Shown here one piece after another: positions 55,301 to 64,000 of a stretch of 64,000 bases of DNA (positions are counted from its first letter, which is position 1; each line of letters starts with the position of its first letter). Below the pieces are notes generated by a model. That model was not told where the DNA came from. It was given only the letters and a program-made list of their open reading frames with translations, and did not search any database. The stretch covers positions 4,733,501 through 4,797,500 of the forward strand of contig OZ005699.1 in assembly GCA_963930775.1 (NCBI GenBank). The letters run 5' to 3'. The position numbers were made by a program, and so were the translations under genes. The stretch is from Cliona cf. orientalis (taxonomy: Eukaryota > Porifera > Demospongiae > Clionaida > Clionaidae).

Positions 55301-56504
55301 CTCAAGATTTGGCCTCAAACCTTAGACTCACCTGCATTTATGTGTAGCTCAATACTATCTGAACCTCTCATATTGATACTCAGCTATGTTACAGTACTAT
55401 AGTGTGCCAATGGGCACTGAAACATATTTCGCAATTTTGGCCTGCTTAGTAATACGTATAATATTATATTTGTACAGAGCTCGAGTTATCTGAAATCATA
55501 TTAATGCTGTTACCTGGATCACCAAAATTCCAGCCACATAATATGGCATAAAAATTAATGATGACATTGAAAACACTCTATGCAAATTGTGCCCAAGTTT
55601 TTGTACATTCTTAGGAGCCATAGATGTAGATATACATGTACGTATAGTGCTGATAAATATACATTCTAGATTATGATGTGTGTGCACTTCTGGCATGATC
55701 TACATGTATGGCATAAAAAGATCATTAATTTGGACTTAAATGTGTGTATACAAGTACATGATACATATACCATATAATATTCATAGGCGCCACCCTAACT
55801 TAGGTGCCCTGCGCAATTTTTTTGGTTCTAATTAATTTTAAGACGCCTTTCCAGACATCAATTATTTTTAGGCATTCTAATTAGAATGTATTGCCACATG
55901 CAATATCGTGATATAGTCAATCTATTGAGCTAGCGATTTACATGTAGATGTCAAACTAAGCTATCTCTTACATTTATATGAGGACTTCTTCGATGTCTTT
56001 CTGGAGCTAGAGACAGATAGCTATAGTACCAGCAACTTAAGCATGATTCAGGATCAGAGTATAACTTCCAAAAAGAAGTGAAACTATAGAACATTATTTT
56101 TGTTGTTATAATAATACATTCACTGTTACTAAATAGTTCAATCAGTGTTAGCACTTTCATTCTGGTAAAACTTCCAGAGCTGTCCTGATTGTAGCTCTTA
56201 TGCACCTCCCTAATTAGGGCGCCCTTTGACCTAGCTGCTCTGAATTTTTCAGTTCTAATTGGAGGCGCCTTTGCAATCTGTACTATTTTTAGCATACAAA
56301 GGATAAGGTACATGTACATGTACTCTTGGTAAGCATGTTTCATCCTTAGTACATAATAATGTACATGTACATGTACATTTGTATATATGCATGTGTAGTA
56401 ATCTCCACACCTATAACTGGTTAACATTTCAGAAACTAGGTGCAGAGGTTGATGTTTCTACCCTGGAAGACCGGATATTTATACTAAAAACACAAGATAA
56501 TGCT
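43360..56504 (+). CDS. Candidate host gene made of tiny phase-0 exons
   Basis: Exons with clean GT-AG borders, all phase 0: 43360-43407 (MMATFKDKVKNILRLQ), 43489-43539 (RPKAQEDGELGDIHSLQ), 46569-46616 (PPDLPHAREDLRKTEE), 51126-51194 (IISEIDDIYFEEASIDCGKF...) and 56433-56504 (KLGAEVDVSTLEDRIFILKT...). A weaker one is 53446-53493 (QFLTKILASVVHFVSK). Each is 48-72 bp and open, and acceptors follow pyrimidine-rich runs. Introns are filled with MITEs and repeats, as expected for a host gene. The peptides are charged and helical in look, with no domain I recognise. A short HIED-stop exon after TTCTTTCAG at 43759 could be an alternative 3' end, and ATGGCTAGAAAACAGGAAAA at 49521 before a GTAAGG donor could be an alternative first exon. 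The 3' end is not found and may lie beyond 57 kb. Each exon alone is weak; shared phase, strand and size make the set credible. Confidence 0.5.
43800..44000 (+). repeat. Gene-like repeat D, copy 3
   Basis: Direct partial match to 41850-42050 (GAAGTGAATCACGCA, GACAGAACAGCT, GAGCCAAGAACTGG). Confidence 0.5.
44226..44853. mobile_element. MITE-like element with mixed direct and inverted ends
   Basis: GGCCCTAGTTGGGATCTGTG occurs in direct orientation at 44226 and 44806. AGGCCCCTAGTCGGAGTCTA at 44283 is inverted at 44831-44853. It may be two overlapping insertions. Confidence 0.5.
44854..45897. other. No gene seen (intron of the candidate gene)
   Basis: Non-coding. It contains TACATGTACATGCATGC-type microsatellite stretches near 45267. 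Confidence 0.4.
45898..46421. mobile_element. TA-flanked MITE, 524 bp
   Basis: Ends CCGTATGGCCAGAAATTTTT / AAGAATTTCTTGCCATACGG, with TA at 45896-45897 and 46422-46423. It holds a 27-bp tandem duplication at 46161-46214 and TTTTCGCGG boxes. Confidence 0.88.
46617..47205. other. No gene seen
   Basis: Intronic non-coding sequence with a 10-G run near 46922. Confidence 0.4.
47206..48231. mobile_element. TA-flanked MITE, ~1 kb
   Basis: Ends CTGTATGGCGGGTAATTTTC / GTAATTACCCGCCATACGG, TA on both sides (47204-47205 and 48232-48233). It includes TTTTCGTGG boxes near both ends and a CAA/CGA microsatellite at 48137-48174. It is longer than its relatives, but I recognise no transposase in it. Confidence 0.8.
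48361..49003 (+). repeat. Tandem 288-bp units each holding a tRNA-like sequence
   Basis: Two units (48361-48648, 48649-48936) look identical, then 67 bp of a third. Each holds a tRNA-like segment (about 48551-48628 and 48839-48916): A box TAGCTCAGTGGTAGAGCG, B box GGTTCGATTCC, a CTGGT/GCCAG anticodon-type stem, and an acceptor stem that pairs only with several G-U pairs. The loop GGCTCAA lacks the usual T at position 33, so a working tRNA is doubtful. A piece with the same order is at 57032-57168, pointing to a tRNA-derived SINE. Confidence 0.8.
49004..50230. other. No gene seen
   Basis: Intronic non-coding sequence with a 16-C run at 49251-49266 and the possible alternative first exon at 49521-49547 noted above. 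Confidence 0.4.
50240..50900 (+). pseudogene. Penelope-like element fragment: GIY-YIG endonuclease
   Basis: CTCTMCIKSYMGETKRP (50260-50305) matches the C.C...YxGET.R part of the GIY-YIG domain of Penelope-like elements. After the MITE, EKLQEHRRTALNRDIQN (50703-50755) matches the next helix. A one-base frame change near 50757 leads to TEHNGEQEPDILFSAKIVCS and VKAIKIAEI. About 120 residues remain, with no reverse transcriptase. This domain nicks the target DNA in living elements. Confidence 0.5.
50316..50698. mobile_element. TA-flanked MITE inside the GIY-YIG fragment
   Basis: Ends CCGTAGAATCCCGCGATTAC / GTAATCGCGGGATTCTACGG, with TA at 50314-50315 and 50699-50700. Internal GTATAAGCCCCCC boxes occur. 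A partial copy is at 52835-53061. Confidence 0.9.
51363..52812. repeat. Inverted ~55-bp repeat pair flanking retroelement debris
   Basis: ATCAGCTACCATCTCTGCCA...CTTCATTGGCAATA at 51363-51418 returns inverted at 52757-52812. The pair encloses the gag-like debris at 52200-52640. Confidence 0.65.
52200..52700. pseudogene. Gag-like retroelement debris, rearranged
   Basis: The plus strand at 52209-52250 encodes a CX2CX4HX4C zinc knuckle (CIHCLSDNHLFSEC). The minus strand has GSYFGEGLLLVPDKFVKKI (near 52640) and LYWVQNYRYQVAITNAEW (near 52350-52300), patterns I associate with ORF1 proteins of DIRS/Ngaro-type retroelements. The two strands disagree, so an inversion inside the remnant is likely. Identity is tentative. 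Confidence 0.35.
52835..53061. mobile_element. Partial copy of the CCGTAGAATCCC MITE
   Basis: Matches 50450-50698, including GCATGCACAAAGGG and GCGTAATCGCGGGATTCTA. The left end is missing. Confidence 0.75.
53494..53975. other. No gene seen
   Basis: Intronic non-coding sequence. Confidence 0.4.
53979..54016. mobile_element. Left end of a GGCGCC-family MITE
   Basis: CCGTATACTTTCTAATATAGG equals the start at 17420. It is cut by the next element. Confidence 0.5.
54017..54401. mobile_element. MITE with CCGTTATGTACCGAGAAACC ends
   Basis: Inverted ends AATCCCGTTATGTACCGAGA / TCTCGGTACATAACGGAATT. A tRNA-like stretch lies inside on the minus strand. Confidence 0.8.
54135..54205 (-). repeat. tRNA-like sequence (SINE head or tRNA pseudogene)
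   Basis: The minus strand reads GGTGGTGCAGTGGTTAGGGC (A box) and, about 35 bases on, AATTCGATCC (B box). Stem pairing is poor. Confidence 0.5.
54484..54509. repeat. Homopolymer run of 26 G
   Basis: Next to a GCGGGATTCTACAGTA piece (54521-54537) that resembles the right end of the 50316 MITE. Confidence 0.9.
54590..55200 (+). repeat. Family A repeat, reference copy
   Basis: Contains AAAATATTTTTCAGACGG, GGCCGTGTGCACAAAG, GACCTGCTAAGCAGGCGCTG, CGAGCGAAGCGAGAGGCGAG and an ATTATCCCATGATTGTGACA end. Other copies: 4118-4715 (inverted), 22480/28430 (split), and 57266-58290 (two in tandem). Confidence 0.8.
55201..55778. other. No gene seen
   Basis: Intronic non-coding sequence. Confidence 0.4.
55779..56296. 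mobile_element. GGCGCC-family MITE
   Basis: GGCGCCACCCTAACTTAGG at the left and TTCTAATTGGAGGCGCC at the right, with the CTGCGCAATTTTTTT core shared with 17420-17621. Confidence 0.6.
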
Positions 56505-57031
56505 GTAAGCACTAACATTACGTGGATGGATACAAATCATTGATTCATTTACATGGTCTAAAGGTTCGATCCTTAAACTTCTTAAATACTGTATAACAAG
56601 AAAATTTGGGGAGGAGGGGATCCAATTTTCGCGTAATTCCAATCCTCAAACTTTTTGCAGTTTAATTTTTGTGTTTGCATGTATTACCCGGTATGTATTG
56701 TGCAGTCATAGATCTAATTTCTGCCAATAGTACGTGAAAACTGCGAAATTGGACTCCTCAGTTTTGCTTTGACATTAGCAGTTGATCTAGCCACAAGTGC
56801 CACTTTCAGCAGCAAGCTTTCGTCACTTTCAAGGGCCACACACCAATTTTGCTTCAAAACCATTCCTCTTTCCATATAGTCGATGAAGAACTTAAACAAG
56901 CAGCTCTTTGGACTGAATCACTACACACAAAGTTGGCCATAACTCTGGATTGAAACATGTGGTTCTGCCTCTATTATTGTAGAATTAGATCTATGTCATA
57001 TCCTAGGTTTTAAACTATTTGAAAACTGACA

Positions 57032-57168
57032 TGGTGGCTCAAGCCAGTGGCCCTGGGTTCGATTCCCGGTGGCTGCCCGGATTTTTTCTCTTCCAGCTAG
57101 CTTTGGGATGTAGATGGGGTGATGAGAGTGTGTGTGCCCATCCTTGTTAAGCTAAGAACTTTCATGAA
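57032..57168 (+). repeat. SINE piece matching the 48.4-kb tandem units
   Basis: Starts inside the tRNA-like head (TGGTGGCTCAAGCCAGTGGC) and runs to AAGAACTTTCATG, nearly identical to 48581-48716. Confidence 0.85.
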
Positions 57169-57265
57169 AATTGTAAGTGCGACTATTTATCCTCCAATGC
57201 GAAATTAGAGTTTGTTCTATATTTCAGCACTGCTTCTTCATAGGATCATGTCCACTAGTAGTATT

Positions 57266-58290
57266 ATTATACTATATACAACGAAAAGTATTTTTCAGAG
57301 CGATTATAGTCCATGTCCTAACCTGGAGGACATATAAGATGCGCTCTTCTACAAGTTCAGAAGGTTCACGATTGGTCAGAATTGTAGTGCCGTGTGCACA
57401 AACGAGGGTGGCCATAGAGACACATTCTCAAGCGAACGGTGCGAAGCGCCGTACGTTTCAAGATGCCTGCCTAGCAGGCCAACAAGCGTCAAGCAAAGCG
57501 AGAGGTGAGGTCTCCTCTTTATCATAGTTCGACATTTGAACAGAGCAAGAACGCCGCTATTTCATATACTCCGTGTGTTCAAGCAGCTGTTAGGGGTGTG
57601 GTCTATGTCATAATAATGTAGGTTCAAAGTTTGGGCTACGTTTATCTGCACATGTGCACAGTACTAACTGATTGTACTGAGCATGCTATTAGTACTTGTA
57701 GCCACATTATCCTCGACATTATTCCATGATTGTGACATAGAACATACTTGTTATACTAGATATACAACAAAATATATTTTTCAGAGCAACAATTTTCATA
57801 TAGTCCGTGTCCTAACCTGGAGGGCGTAAAAGATGCGTTCTCCTACAAGTTCAGAAGACTCACGATTGGTCAGAATTGTTGTGTCGTGTGCACAAATTAA
57901 ACGAGGTTGCCAGGGCCTAGGGACCATAGGGATGCATTCTCGAGCTCGAGCGAGCGGTGCAAGCGCCGCACGTTTTGACAAGCCTGCTTGGCAGGCCACC
58001 AAGCCTCGATCGAAGCGAGAGGCGATGTCTGCTCTTTATCATGGTCTGGTGGTAGATTCAGCATTTGAACAGAGTGAGAACGTTGCCATTACACCGTGAG
58101 TTTGAACAGCTGCTTTTGGCCTGCAGTGAGGGGTGTGGTCTACACCATGATAGCGTAGTTCGGTGCTGCTTTCATCTGCACATGCGCATTGCACTAACTG
58201 GCACTCGGATTGTACATAGCATGCTGTTAGTAGTGTTCAGTCACATTATCCCGTGATTGTGACATCAAACATACGTACTTGTAATTATGA
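57266..58290 (+). repeat. Family A repeat, two copies in tandem
   Basis: Copies at about 57266-57750 and 57752-58290, each starting TATACAACGAAA-type sequence before ATTTTTCAGAG and ending GTGACAT..ACATAC. They are more like each other than like 54590-55200. Confidence 0.8.
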
Positions 58291-58317
58291 TACAAGAGTC
58301 AAAAATACCATATACTT

Positions 58318-58848
58318 CAAGGGCGTAGCCAGGATTTCAGGTAAGGGGGTGCTGGTGTATGCGCGCAAAATTTTATGCCACGCCCACTTATTAACCGTCA
58401 AGGTCAAAGTTCAAATTATCGAAGAGAACGGGTTCTGAATGTAGCAAGCGAGCTAGCTCAAGGTTTTCAGTCAAATATAAGTAAGTTTCTGTCTTTTAAG
58501 CTGTTTTTATTGTAGTAGATGATGGTTTGGAGTAGCCAAGGCGAGCTCCTAGTCTAGTGTGTCTCCTCCTCCTTTGGCCGTATAGATTGCAGTCGCTGTC
58601 GGTATGTCTCCTCATTGATGTTGTATCGTTGGAGAATGGCCGTTTTCACCTCCTTGTAGTTGCCCACTCCAGCTGTTTCCATCGCGGCGAAGGCTTGCTG
58701 AGCTTTTCCAGTGAGCTGGGGTGCCAACTTATACACCCATTGTTCTTGCTGAGGCTGTTCTATGGACTATGTGAACTAGGTATGACTAGGCCAAGAGCTG
58801 AGGGGGGTCGTGCTCAAGCCCCCTGAGCACCCCCTGCCTACGCCACTG
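58318..58848. mobile_element. hAT-type MITE carrying a gag fragment
   Basis: Left end CAAGGGCGTAGCCAGGATTT, right end (inward) CAGTGGCGTAGGCAGGGGGT. The first 14 bp match well and resemble the hAT end at 2839. An 8-bp duplication is not clear. It holds a minus-strand gag piece at 58554-58765. Confidence 0.65.
58554..58765 (-). pseudogene. Ty3/gypsy-type gag (SCAN-like) fragment
   Basis: The minus strand reads WVYKLAPQLTGKAQQAFAAM and NYKEVKTAILQRYNINEETY, the capsid segment shared by some gypsy gags and vertebrate SCAN domains. About 70 codons are open, without start or zinc knuckle. It was probably captured by, or inserted into, the surrounding MITE. Confidence 0.65.
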
Positions 58849-58963
58849 TACTTGTACGTACATATAGTGAAAACTTATGAAACAATGGTAAAACTGCAAG
58901 TTCAAATAGGTAATTGATTGGCCTGAAGTTAGGTGAGTGGCCTATACAATGTCAAGTACAAAA

Positions 58964-59821
58964 AATTATAGAGTTGGTAGACTCTATAAGTACCAACTCT
59001 ATAAGTAAGGATGACCCAGATATGCCATAATTATACATACAGTACAGATCACAGCTAACTTGACAAACGAGTGCGAGTAGCGAGGAGGTGACTCGCGTGG
59101 CCTGGACGTTCACGCGCGCGTGCCAAACGCGCCCTCGACACGCAAGCGCGAGTACTCGCACGCTCGCGCATATCCGCACGCACTCGCGAGTACGTATAGG
59201 GCGTGGTCCAATTATTGCACCAACAAGATAATGGTGGCAAGATCGAGACAACAGGCAGTTCGCGCGCTTATCGTACTTTTTGATGAACGCTGGCGAGTTT
59301 ACTGAGCGAAGAGAGGTATAATAAAAGATTCGCTAGCAATAGATAAGCTTCCTATTCTCCGTATTTTTTCATGACGAGTCTTGAGTACTCGTGAACGTGA
59401 TCGTGAGCAGCCGAGGTACGAGACTTTTAGAAAGCTTTAGCAGCTTGTTGAGAGAAGAGAGGCAGTAAAACTATACCTAGCTCACAAACGAGCTAGGTTT
59501 TTTGCTGTCGAGTCTCGAATACTTGCGTGTGCCCTCGCGAGCGCGTGCACTCGAAACGCAGGTACTGGGGTACACGCGGTTGCCGGAAATTGACTCAAGC
59601 ACGCGCTTCATACACGCGTGTCACTCGCACTCGTTTGTCAAGTTGCCTGTGAGCGGTACTGTATGTAATACGTTACGAATACCCAAATATCTCAATACAG
59701 GTAACTCGTGAAATTTCTAAGTATGAAAATCAGAATTTTTCCTATCTTAACAAGACCAAGATCATTTATCGAATCACTTGTACATGCCAGGACCAAATAT
59801 TCAAATAAATGACCATTTCTC
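58964..59821. mobile_element. Composite AGTAGGGATGG element, 5' part, interrupted
   Basis: Matches the first ~250 bp of 25650-27006 (GGTAGACTCTATAAGTA, then ATGCCAT..., GAAATTTCTAAGTATGAAAA). It is split by the TA-flanked element at 59040-59661 and cut off by the array at 59822. Confidence 0.7.
59040..59661. mobile_element. TA-flanked element rich in CGCGAGTACTCG motifs
   Basis: Ends CAGTAC..GATCACAG...AACTTGACAAACGAGTGCGAG and their complement. TA at 59038-59039 and 59662-59663. GC-rich interior with many GAGTACTCG/GCGAGT motifs and no gene. Confidence 0.85.
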
Positions 59822-60318
59822 AATCTTTATTTCTTTGGACCACACACTAAGCAGAAAAAAATGTCCGGAAACCACATAGTAGAACCATACAATGCAAGCA
59901 GGCAGCCTAAACTTCAATTTTATCAAAAGTTGGTAATGGTCGTCACGCTTATGTGCACGTGAAGCCCTGCCCCTTACGTAGCACGTGCGCGTGGGCAGAA
60001 AACATTGCAAATGCATGGCTTCCCTATACAAACATACGGGAAAACTTCAAAGGGTTGTAACCTCATTTCTAAGGCGTGAATCAAAATTCTTTCAGGTCAA
60101 ATTTCTAGTTTCAACCCATTCTGCGTGCCCTTGTAAAAATTATGTCCCCAGGTGCTCCCAAATCCCCCATGAATATTATATTATTTAAATTCTGGTCTAC
60201 TAAAGATCTTTATTTCTTTCTTTCAAGGAGACCACACACTAAGCAGAAAAAAAATTGTCCAAAAGCCACCACATAGTTGAGCTGGATGCATAGTAGAGCC
60301 ATACAATGCAAGCAGACA

Positions 60319-61088
60319 GCCTATAGACGACTTAAGGCGTGAATGTTTATCTCATTACAGTCCAACCTCGATTATCCGAACTCTCAATTATCCGAACTTG
60401 AGATGCAAAGAAAATTCAGGGTCAAAGTACACATTGTGCCCACGTGACTGAATTGCGCATGCGCAGTAAACCTACGTCACGTCGTTGCCACGCGAGAACC
60501 AGCTGCTGCACTGCTATCAGATCTAGTTTTAACGCTCAAAGAAGTATAAGAAACGCATAGTAAGCGTTCTATCAATCGAGGATGGGATTAAAATCATCAA
60601 AAAGCCCGATAAATCTGTCAATGATACGTTTTTGCATACATGATTGATCTAGTGGGTGTGGTCAACGTTATCCGAACTTTTTGCTTATCCAAACGGTTCC
60701 AAATTTCCCCTTGGCCAAAGGGGTTCGGATAATCGAGGTTGGACTGTAAAAGGTGTGAATCACACTATATCACACGTATGCGTACACCCACTGGTAGTCA
60801 AAAATACACTATGGGTATGGGAAGAAATGCTCTAAAACACACATAAACTAGCAAGGACTCTTGCCATTCATCTATCGCCACAATTATGGATACTTTAGTG
60901 GCCGATCTTACTGCACTCAGGCTCTAGGGTGCTGCTCGATTTTTATCGTGTTGTAGCAACTGAGAGTATTTCTATTCCCATATACGACTAATACATTTGA
61001 GGCAGCAGCAAAGGTGCGAGTCGCGCCTGGTCACACCTCCTGGTGGTCATCTAATCGGCTAAACGTTCACGCCTTAAGTCGTCTATAC
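60319..61088. mobile_element. MITE nested in array unit 2
   Basis: Perfect 22-bp ends (TATAGACGACTTAAGGCGTG.. and complement). Neighbouring units read CCTATACACCAATTTTG uninterrupted. It is itself interrupted at 60358-60746. Confidence 0.85.
60358..60746. mobile_element. Tigger-type MITE nested inside the nested MITE
   Basis: Ends CAGTCCAACCTCGATTATCC / GGATAATCGAGGTTGGACTG with TA at 60356-60357 and 60747-60748. The end sequence is typical of Tigger/pogo elements. Confidence 0.9.
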
Positions 61089-63211
61089 AGCAATTTTAAG
61101 CAAATCGAGTGAAGGTTATCAACGTAATATGTATGCATGCATGAAGGGCATTCCCCGTTTTTCACGTAGCGCGTGGGCGGAAAACATTGCAAATGCATGG
61201 CTTACATATGGGAAAACTTCATATGGCCGTAACTTCGTTTCTAAGGCGTGAATCAAAATTCTTTCAGGTCAAATCTCTAGATTCTGCGTGCCCATGTAAA
61301 AATTACGTCCCCAAGTACTCCCAAATCCCCCGTGAATTAGATTATTTATTTAATTCTTTAAATACTTTTTTTTTCAAGTTAGCGTGCACACTAAGCAGAA
61401 AAAAATTATCCAGAAAACCACATAATATTCCTAGGATGCACAGTAGAGCCATACAAAGCAAGGAAACAACCTATACACCAATTTTGAGAAAGTTTCTAAA
61501 TAACGCACACCACGAATATTCCCCCGTTTTTCACGTAGCGCGTGGGCGGAAAACATTGCAAACGCATGGCTTCCCTATACAAACATATGAAAACACTAAA
61601 TTTAAAGGGCCGTAACTTCATTTTTAAGGGGTGAATCAAAATTCTTTCAGGTCAAATCTCTAGTTTCGACCCATTCTGCGTGCCCATGTAAAAATTATGT
61701 CCCCAAGTACTCCCAACCCCCCCATGAATTACATTATTTAAATTTGCTTTTTTTTTCAAGAAGCGCGGACACACTAATTAAGCAGAAAAAAAAACAGTCC
61801 TGACCCCCACATAGTTGAGCTGGATGCATAATAGACCCATACAATGCAAGCAGACAGCCTAAACTTCAATTTTGACAAAAGTGGGTAAAGGTCGTCACGT
61901 TACTGTGCGCGCGTGGCCACGCCCCTCACGTAGCGCGTGGGCGGAAAACATTGCAAATACATGGCTTCCTATACAAACATATGGGGATACTTCAAAGGGC
62001 CGTAACTTTAATTCTAATGCGTGAATCAATATTCTTTCAGGTCAAATCTCTAGTTTTGACCCATTCTGTGTGCCCATGTAAAAATTATCCCCCCAAGTGT
62101 TCCCAACCCCCCCCCCCCCCCCATGAATTAGATTATTTATTTAATAGTTTGTTTTTTTCTACTTAGTGTATAACAAGAAGCGGACACACTAAGCAGAAAA
62201 AAAAACAGTCCTGACCACCCCACATAGTTTAGCTGGATGCATAATAGACCCATGCAATGCAAGCAGACAGCCTAAACTTGACAAAAGTGGGTAAAGGTCG
62301 TCACGTTACTGTGCACGCATGGCCACGCCCCTCACGTAGCGCGTGGGCGGAAAACACTGCAAATGCATGGCTTCCTATACAAACATATGGGGATACTTCA
62401 AAGGTCCGTAACTTTAATTCTAAGGTGTGAATCAAAATTCTTTCAGGTCAAATCTCTAGTTGCGACCCATTCTGCGTGCCCATGTAAAAATTATCCCCCA
62501 AGTGTTCCCAAACCCCCCATGAATTAGATTATTTATTTAATAGTTTGTTTTCAAGCTAGCGTACACACTAAGCAGAAAAAAATTGTCCAGAAAACCACAT
62601 AATACACTTAGGATGCATAGTAGAGCCATACAAAGCAAGTATATAAACAACCTAGGATGCACAGTAGAGCCATACAAAGCAAGCAAACAACCTATACTCC
62701 AATTTTGAGAAATTTTCTAAATAATACACACCACGGGTATTCCCCGTTTTTCACGTAGCGCGTGGGCGGAAAACATTGCAAATTAACACATGGCTTCCCT
62801 ATACAAACATATGGGAAAACTTTAAAGGACCATAACTTTAATTCTAAGGCATGAATCAAAATTCTACGCCATCAAATTTCGTATTTTGACCCATTCTGCG
62901 TGCCCATGTAAAAATTATGTCCCCAACTACTCCCAGTTCCCCCACGAATTATTTATAATTTTTTTTCTATACTTAGTGTGTAATTTCTACTTAGTGTATA
63001 ACAAGAACACCTGCATCCAAAGTAGAAATATATTAGCCTTGCGTGCGTTGAAAAAGATCGGGGAGCCTGGGGACGAGGCTAGAAAAATATCAGCAATGCC
63101 ACAGTAATTTGCATTGTGATAATTATTTAATAGTGCATAGCAATTCGGAAGTGGTCGTCAGTAGTAAAAACGCCAGCACATACATAATTATGGTCGTCAG
63201 TAGTAAAAACG

Positions 63212-63529
63212 CATAAATTCACTACACGCACTTATGCGCTTCTACTACCGACGTCCATTTCCGCGTCCGTGTACCACATGCTTCTGAGTCAGCATTTTTT
63301 CACAAGTTTAGTAAAAATTAATTTCTAGCCAGCCAATCGTAGCTGGTGGCGTTTGAGTATATAGCGATTGCATAAATTCACTACACGCACTTACGCGCTT
63401 CTACTACCGACGACCATTTCCGCGTCCGTGTACCACATGCTTCTGAGTCAGCAGTTTTTCACAAGGTTAATAAAAATTAATTTCTAGCCAGCCGATCGTA
63501 GCTGGTGGCATTTGAGTATATAGCGATTG
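63212..63529 (+). repeat. Tandem duplication, 159-bp unit
   Basis: 63212-63370 and 63371-63529 differ at only a few positions. GGTCGTCAGTAGTAAAAACG occurs twice just upstream and is inverted inside the units (CTACTACCGACG.CCA). Confidence 0.88.
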
Positions 63530-64000
63530 GTCCACACTCTACAAAATTAATGAGAGTTTCGGGGTGGTAGCAGTTGTGCTGGTATGATTATTGTCGGCCG
63601 ATACTACCAACGCTACAGCTGGAGCAATTGGGCTTCCCACAGCGCAACTCTGCCATGACGGTTGAGCTAGCTACAGCCACACTACCTACAGCAAGTGAAT
63701 GCTAGCTAGCCTTGAGTCCAGGCTCCAGAGAGCCCGAGTTTTAACTCTGGTTTTTAATACAGCTACTAGGCGGCAGCCCATAATAGTGGTTGATACGTAG
63801 CCAATCTATGCATGCATGCATGTACATGTATGCATGCACGCGCCTTGCCATGACATGGCAGTTCATACATAATATAATTATTGTACATGTAAGCTTATGT
63901 TCACATACTGGTAGCTAGTACATGCATGAACAATCACATCATGTTTATGTGTATATATGTGGTGAGTATAGTATTGCAGTGATGTCACAGAGCGTTCTTG
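63530..64000. other. No gene seen
   Basis: Non-coding end of the window with ATGCATGCATGCATGTACATG microsatellite sequence near 63810. Confidence 0.4.

Larger units (their letters stand above)
59822..63003 (+). repeat. Tandem array of ~6 CACACTAAGCAG units
   Basis: Units start near 59833, 60222, 61370, 61752, 62175 and 62550, about 370-400 bp each. Each has CACACTAAGCAGAAAAAA, a GTAGAGCCATACAATGCAAG box, TCACGTAGCGCGTGGGCGGA, TTCTTTCAGGTCAAAT and CCCATTCTGCGTGCCCATGT. The last unit ends with the inverted CTACTTAGTGTG. Unit 2 is interrupted at 60319-61088. The same unit is inverted at 19412-20240. Confidence 0.88.

Noticed and set aside
55951..56427. 158-codon minus-strand frame
   Set aside because: It overlaps the GGCGCC-family MITE and a TACATG repeat, with no recognisable domain.
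61187..62166. Repeated open frames (ESKFFQVKSL...CPCKNYVP) in the tandem array
   Set aside because: They recur because the unit recurs; they start and stop at different points and include the MITE ends, so chance frames are more likely than genes.
59822..63003. CRISPR-like array
   Set aside because: Units are about 370-400 bp, diverged, and end in transposon-type inverted repeats; there are no short spacers and the genome is eukaryotic.

Overview
This window is eukaryotic nuclear DNA, most likely from a transposon-rich invertebrate; a sponge would fit, but that is inference and no single-copy marker proves it. Reading frames are cut by short GT-AG introns, there are no operons or ribosome binding sites, and almost everything recognisable is a mobile element or its debris. 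No convincing complete host gene is present. The best host candidate is a plus-strand series of tiny phase-0 exons spread over about 13 kb (43360-56504).

Layout. 1-2839: right part of a hAT transposon with a broken transposase. 3305-7282: foldback elements, MITEs and hairpin repeats. 7446-9008: 3' end of a Ty3/gypsy retrotransposon on the minus strand, ending at a 20-G run next to a RecQ-helicase fragment. 10655-12011: a 285-bp inverted repeat. 12219-13886: a Crypton-type tyrosine recombinase on the minus strand, broken by one stop codon. 14-22 kb: nested MITEs and a tandem array of long hairpins. 22675-28288: a 5.6-kb TA-flanked Tc1-like transposon with a multi-exon BEN-domain gene on the plus strand and a DD34E transposase on the minus strand. 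29-32 kb: dispersed repeats, a SWIM-finger fragment and a TTAA-flanked MITE. 32288-36815: a 4.5-kb TA-flanked pogo-like transposon with a HIRAN-like gene on the plus strand and a DDE transposase on the minus strand. 37-43 kb: more MITEs, palindromes and two competing exon candidates. 43-57 kb: the small-exon gene, with introns full of MITEs, a tandem tRNA-like repeat, a Penelope-type GIY-YIG fragment and gag-like debris. 57-64 kb: tandem repeats, a hAT-type MITE holding a gag fragment, and a 3.2-kb array of a MITE-derived unit.

The most interesting pattern is the pair of large TA-inserting transposons (Tc1-like and pogo-like). Each has an accessory DNA-binding-type gene to the left on the plus strand and its transposase to the right on the minus strand. 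In each case a related copy elsewhere in the window shows the uninterrupted insertion site, so the element borders are read directly. At least ten otherwise unrelated MITEs share the 5'-TA|CCGTA terminus with the pogo-like element, which suggests one transposase class mobilised them.
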